A stretch of 5,471 nucleotides of DNA, taken from NCBI GenBank assembly GCA_002782305.1, contig PFHN01000099.1, positions 1 through 5,471 on the forward strand, written 5' to 3'. This DNA comes from Candidatus Moranbacteria bacterium CG_4_8_14_3_um_filter_41_13 (GTDB lineage: Bacteria; Patescibacteriota; Minisyncoccia; Moranbacterales; UBA1568). Below are positions 4,020 to 5,471 of the stretch, piece after piece. Each line of letters starts with the position of its first letter. Position 1 is the first letter of the stretch. Under the pieces are notes generated by a model. It saw nothing but the letters and a program-made list of their open reading frames with translations. It searched no databases and was not told the DNA's origin. The translations under genes and the position numbers were made by a program.

Positions 4020-4090
4020 AGGTCCGAAACAGAGTTGAACTGTTGTAAAAGGTTTTGCAGACCTTCGCCTAACCGCTCGGCCATCGGACC
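4020..4090 (-). tRNA. tRNA-Cys (anticodon GCA)
   Basis: The acceptor stem GGTCCGA (4090-4084) pairs with TCGGACC (4027-4021). The anticodon stem AAGGT/ACCTT encloses CTGCAAA with anticodon GCA (4058-4056). The T arm AACAG/CTGTT has the loop TTCAACT. The discriminator is U (4020), the known identity base of tRNA-Cys, which confirms the call. CCA is not encoded. A good promoter lies at 4124-4152. Confidence 0.95.
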
Positions 4091-4123
4091 AATCTTCATT
4101 ATTTCTTATGAGATAACATTCCT

Positions 4124-4152
4124 ATTCTAGCGAAATTTTCCCTGAGCGTCAA
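4124..4152 (-). promoter_or_regulatory. sigma70-type promoter of tRNA-Cys
   Basis: On the minus strand TTGACG (4152-4147), a 17-bp spacer and TAGAAT (4129-4124). The start would be near 4117, about 27 bp before the tRNA. Confidence 0.65.
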
Positions 4153-4162
4153 TGAAGCAAAC

Positions 4163-4193
4163 AAAAACACCTCCGGTAAAGGGAAGTGTTTTT
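4163..4193 (-). terminator. intrinsic terminator after the 3D-domain gene
   Basis: AAAAACACCTCC (4163-4174) pairs with GGAAGTGTTTTT (4182-4193) over 12 positions, one of them a G-U, with a 7-nt loop. On the minus strand the stem ends in GTTTTT followed by GTTTG. It lies 7 bp after the stop of the 3D gene. Confidence 0.8.
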
Positions 4194-4200
4194 GTGTCCT

Positions 4201-4758
4201 TTAGTATACTATTTCTGCTACGAGATTCTGGCGACCAAATGCGAATGCCTCATCCTTAGTTTCCATATAAATATCGAAATGGTTGCCTTTGATGGCACCT
4301 CCCCGGTCCTCACAACGGAGGACGCCAACGCCTTCAATGGCAATTTTTGTCCCAAAAGGATAAGAAGGAGGGCAGGCGAGAGTGCGAGACTCTGCTACCT
4401 TGATCCCAGAAGCAGTGATACCATCAGACTTCCCACATTCATCGGCTGCTGCAGTATAGGCTGAGGCATTAATGATGAATTTTTCCTTAGGAAGAAGTGA
4501 CCATAAATATTCCTGCTTCTGCTTCCAATGATCAAGTGTCTTTTCTTCAAATGTCCGTGTCTCAGTATGTACCACACGAGCCACTGATCGCTTCTTTTCA
4601 ATCTCAAATGTCCACTTCAAAAGAAAAGGGTCACTTTTGAAACTATAGAGGCTTGTCAGAGGGGTCTCGTTTTGTTCTGTTTCTGCTTGTGCTGTATTTA
4701 TATTGAAAAGAGCTACTGTTAGCGCTACTGCGAAAAGAAAATCTTTTCGAAACATCAT
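4201..4758 (-). CDS. secreted 3D-domain protein (double-psi beta-barrel, RlpA/MltA-like)
   Basis: This 185-residue protein starts with a Sec signal peptide: positive start (RKD, 4-6), hydrophobic core (7-19) and A-Q-A (23-25) before a hydrophilic region. A linker and a charged helical stretch follow (about 45-95). The C-terminal 3D domain (about 98-185) shows the SAYTAAADECG start, PFGTKIAIEGVG (134-145), EDRGGAIKGNHFDIY (150-164) and FGRQNLVAEIVY. Related domains act on cell-wall glycan in MltA-type lytic transglycosylases, so a peptidoglycan-directed role is likely but unproven. D151 and D162 are kept; the first of the three aspartates is replaced in LACPPS (128-132). Three cysteines (108, 129, 149) could form disulfides. 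Met1 and Met2 are both possible starts, and no Shine-Dalgarno sequence is visible. The gene has its own promoter and terminator. Confidence 0.9.
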   Translation of the reverse strand: MMFRKDFLFAVALTVALFNINTAQAETEQNETPLTSLYSFKSDPFLLKWTFEIEKKRSVARVVHTETRTFEEKTLDHWKQKQEYLWSLLPKEKFIINASAYTAAADECGKSDGITASGIKVAESRTLACPPSYPFGTKIAIEGVGVLRCEDRGGAIKGNHFDIYMETKDEAFAFGRQNLVAEIVY

Positions 4759-4784
4759 AGATTGTCTTTAGGAGTAAACCACCA

Positions 4785-4798
4785 TCCCTCGTAAGGGA
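4785..4798 (-). other. short leader stem-loop of the 3D gene
   Basis: TCCCT and AGGGA (4785-4789, 4794-4798) form a 5-bp stem with a 4-nt loop in the ~60-nt leader between promoter and start codon. The position is about 26 nt before the ATG. It may shape translation because no Shine-Dalgarno is present, but that is speculative. Confidence 0.25.
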
Positions 4799-4826
4799 GA
4801 TAGGTCGACATTCAAGTCAACTAACG

Positions 4827-4855
4827 ATGATAGCACAAATTATAATTATTGTCAA
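4827..4855 (-). promoter_or_regulatory. sigma70-type promoter of the 3D-domain gene
   Basis: On the minus strand a consensus -35 TTGACA (4855-4850), a 17-bp spacer and -10 TATCAT (4832-4827), preceded by TGC (extended -10). This is the best promoter in the window. Confidence 0.75.
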
Positions 4856-4872
4856 GTGTAGTTTCTCTATAT

Positions 4873-4931
4873 TTGGCTTATACAAAGCATACTTTTTCAT
4901 TAGAAGCAATATTGTCCTTCATTTAAGCCAA
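4873..4931. repeat. 8-bp inverted repeat in the VKOR/3D intergenic region
   Basis: TTGGCTTA (4873-4880) and TAAGCCAA (4924-4931) are perfect complements 43 bp apart. The 228-bp gap between the VKOR and 3D genes otherwise holds the VKOR terminator, the 3D promoter and the leader. The role of this repeat is unknown, and chance is possible. Confidence 0.25.
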
Positions 4932-4945
4932 CAAAGAAAGTGATA

Positions 4946-4971
4946 AAAATAAGCCTTTTAAGGCTCATTTT
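4946..4971 (-). terminator. intrinsic terminator after VKOR
   Basis: AATAAGCCTT (4948-4957) pairs with AAGGCTCATT (4960-4969) with one G-U, extended by two A-T pairs. Read on the minus strand the stem is followed by a T-rich tract. It lies 15 bp after the VKOR stop codon. Confidence 0.7.
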
Positions 4972-4986
4972 ATGCAATTTTACTCT

Positions 4987-5445
4987 CTAACTAATGGTCG
5001 AAAGTTCATTCTTTCCTTCCTGTGTGAGCTGTAGCGACAATATGAAGATAGATACGATAATAGTCGTACAGATAAGACAAAGGATACAATATGCGTGAAT
5101 GAAGCGGATTTCTCTATAGATAATGAAACCATTAAAGCACATCCCCATTCCAGAAAGAATGGTGAGGACTTTCGCTTGGACGTAAGAAGATTTTCTGTAT
5201 CCATACCAGGCCAGCCCGAGAAGAATTGGATAGACAACAAACGCTACCCATGGGAAGGGGATGCCAAAAACAAGCGAGAGGGGATTCCTTAATACATCCG
5301 TGCAAGAGCTCCATCCTGAAAAATCACATATTGTTGTCAATTTGTAAGGATTAATGAAATGATAAATGTACGCCTTGTAACTCAAATACATCGCATTTAC
5401 TATTGCAATACCGGCAAGCACCATAATAATACGATATTTTTTCAT
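4987..5445 (-). CDS. VKOR family protein (disulfide-forming membrane quinone reductase)
   Basis: Bacterial VKOR homologues reoxidise periplasmic or extracytoplasmic thiol-disulfide partners and pass electrons to quinones, replacing DsbB. The 152-residue protein is a four-helix membrane protein: about 5-25, 58-80, 92-111 and 117-140. The loop cysteines C40 and C48 (CDFSGWSSC) have the usual spacing of eight, followed by S57 and the FGIPFPW segment. The active site is C120-I-L-C123 near the outer end of the last helices. C103 and C126 are extra. Many bacterial VKORs are fused to a thioredoxin domain; this one stops at residue 152, so a separate partner must exist elsewhere. No Shine-Dalgarno sequence precedes the ATG, and the promoter probably lies beyond the window end. 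The stop is TAG and a terminator follows. Confidence 0.92.
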   Translation of the reverse strand: MKKYRIIMVLAGIAIVNAMYLSYKAYIYHFINPYKLTTICDFSGWSSCTDVLRNPLSLVFGIPFPWVAFVVYPILLGLAWYGYRKSSYVQAKVLTILSGMGMCFNGFIIYREIRFIHAYCILCLICTTIIVSIFILSLQLTQEGKNELSTIS

Positions 5446-5471
5446 AAGAGATATTGAAATTTGATATTTAT

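Noticed and set aside
4186..4464. Rightward 92-residue frame opposite the 3D gene
   Set aside because: It overlaps the terminator and the conserved 3D domain and has no recognisable features.
4890..4934. A 14-codon leftward frame in the VKOR/3D gap
   Set aside because: Too short, no ribosome site, and nothing links it to a known leader peptide.
4980..5314. Three other frames over the VKOR gene
   Set aside because: They are out of frame with or antisense to a VKOR gene whose membrane helices and four conserved cysteines are clear.
1038..5445. Recoding of UGA as glycine, known in some candidate phyla
   Set aside because: No stop here is TGA (only TAA and TAG), but all proteins are full-length with glycine as GGN and no in-frame TGA, so the standard code suffices and the sample is small.

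Overview
This 5.5 kb window looks like chromosomal DNA of a small-genome bacterium. Candidate Phyla Radiation (Patescibacteria, Parcubacteria-like) is my best guess. The guess rests on the low G+C, the compact gene set, the four tRNA genes without an encoded CCA end, a stand-alone VKOR, a short 3D-domain secreted protein and a family-4-like uracil-DNA glycosylase with altered cysteines. No phylogenetic test was possible. The standard genetic code fits.

Region 1-600 has no gene. It holds six copies of an 18-bp palindrome, ATGTTCCACGTGGAACAT, five perfect and one degenerate. These match parS, the ParB loading site, and suggest a centromere-like region near the replication origin. The sites fall in two groups of three. 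Each group spans exactly 232 bp between its outer centres, and the groups are offset by 326-328 bp, which indicates an old tandem duplication.

Region 580-3055 is a rightward block. Two sigma70-type promoters (601-629 and 710-738) lead into tRNA-Ala(GGC), tRNA-Arg(CCU), rbfA, an nrnA-like DHH phosphoesterase and a uracil-DNA glycosylase, closed by a terminator at 3030-3055. The block combines translation supply (tRNAs), 30S maturation (RbfA), nucleotide or oligoribonucleotide turnover (NrnA-like) and repair of deaminated cytosine. A possible 52-codon ORF begins at the predicted start site of the first promoter.

Region 3100-5445 is a leftward block. From right to left it holds VKOR, a secreted 3D-domain protein, tRNA-Cys(GCA), an HNH endonuclease, tRNA-Leu(UAA) and a 48-codon single-pass membrane protein. 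Separate sigma70-type promoters can be placed before the 3D gene, tRNA-Cys and the HNH gene, and stem-loop terminators follow VKOR, the 3D gene and tRNA-Leu. VKOR (disulfide formation) and the exported 3D protein with three cysteines plausibly belong to the same cell-envelope biology. The HNH gene lies between two tRNA genes, ends 5 bp before tRNA-Leu and has nested inverted repeats at its promoter, so it may be a selfish insertion that now drives the downstream tRNA.

The most interesting signals are the duplicated parS array, the HNH/tRNA-Leu arrangement, the altered Fe-S ligands and the composition shift in the uracil-DNA glycosylase, and the unlisted 48-residue membrane protein.
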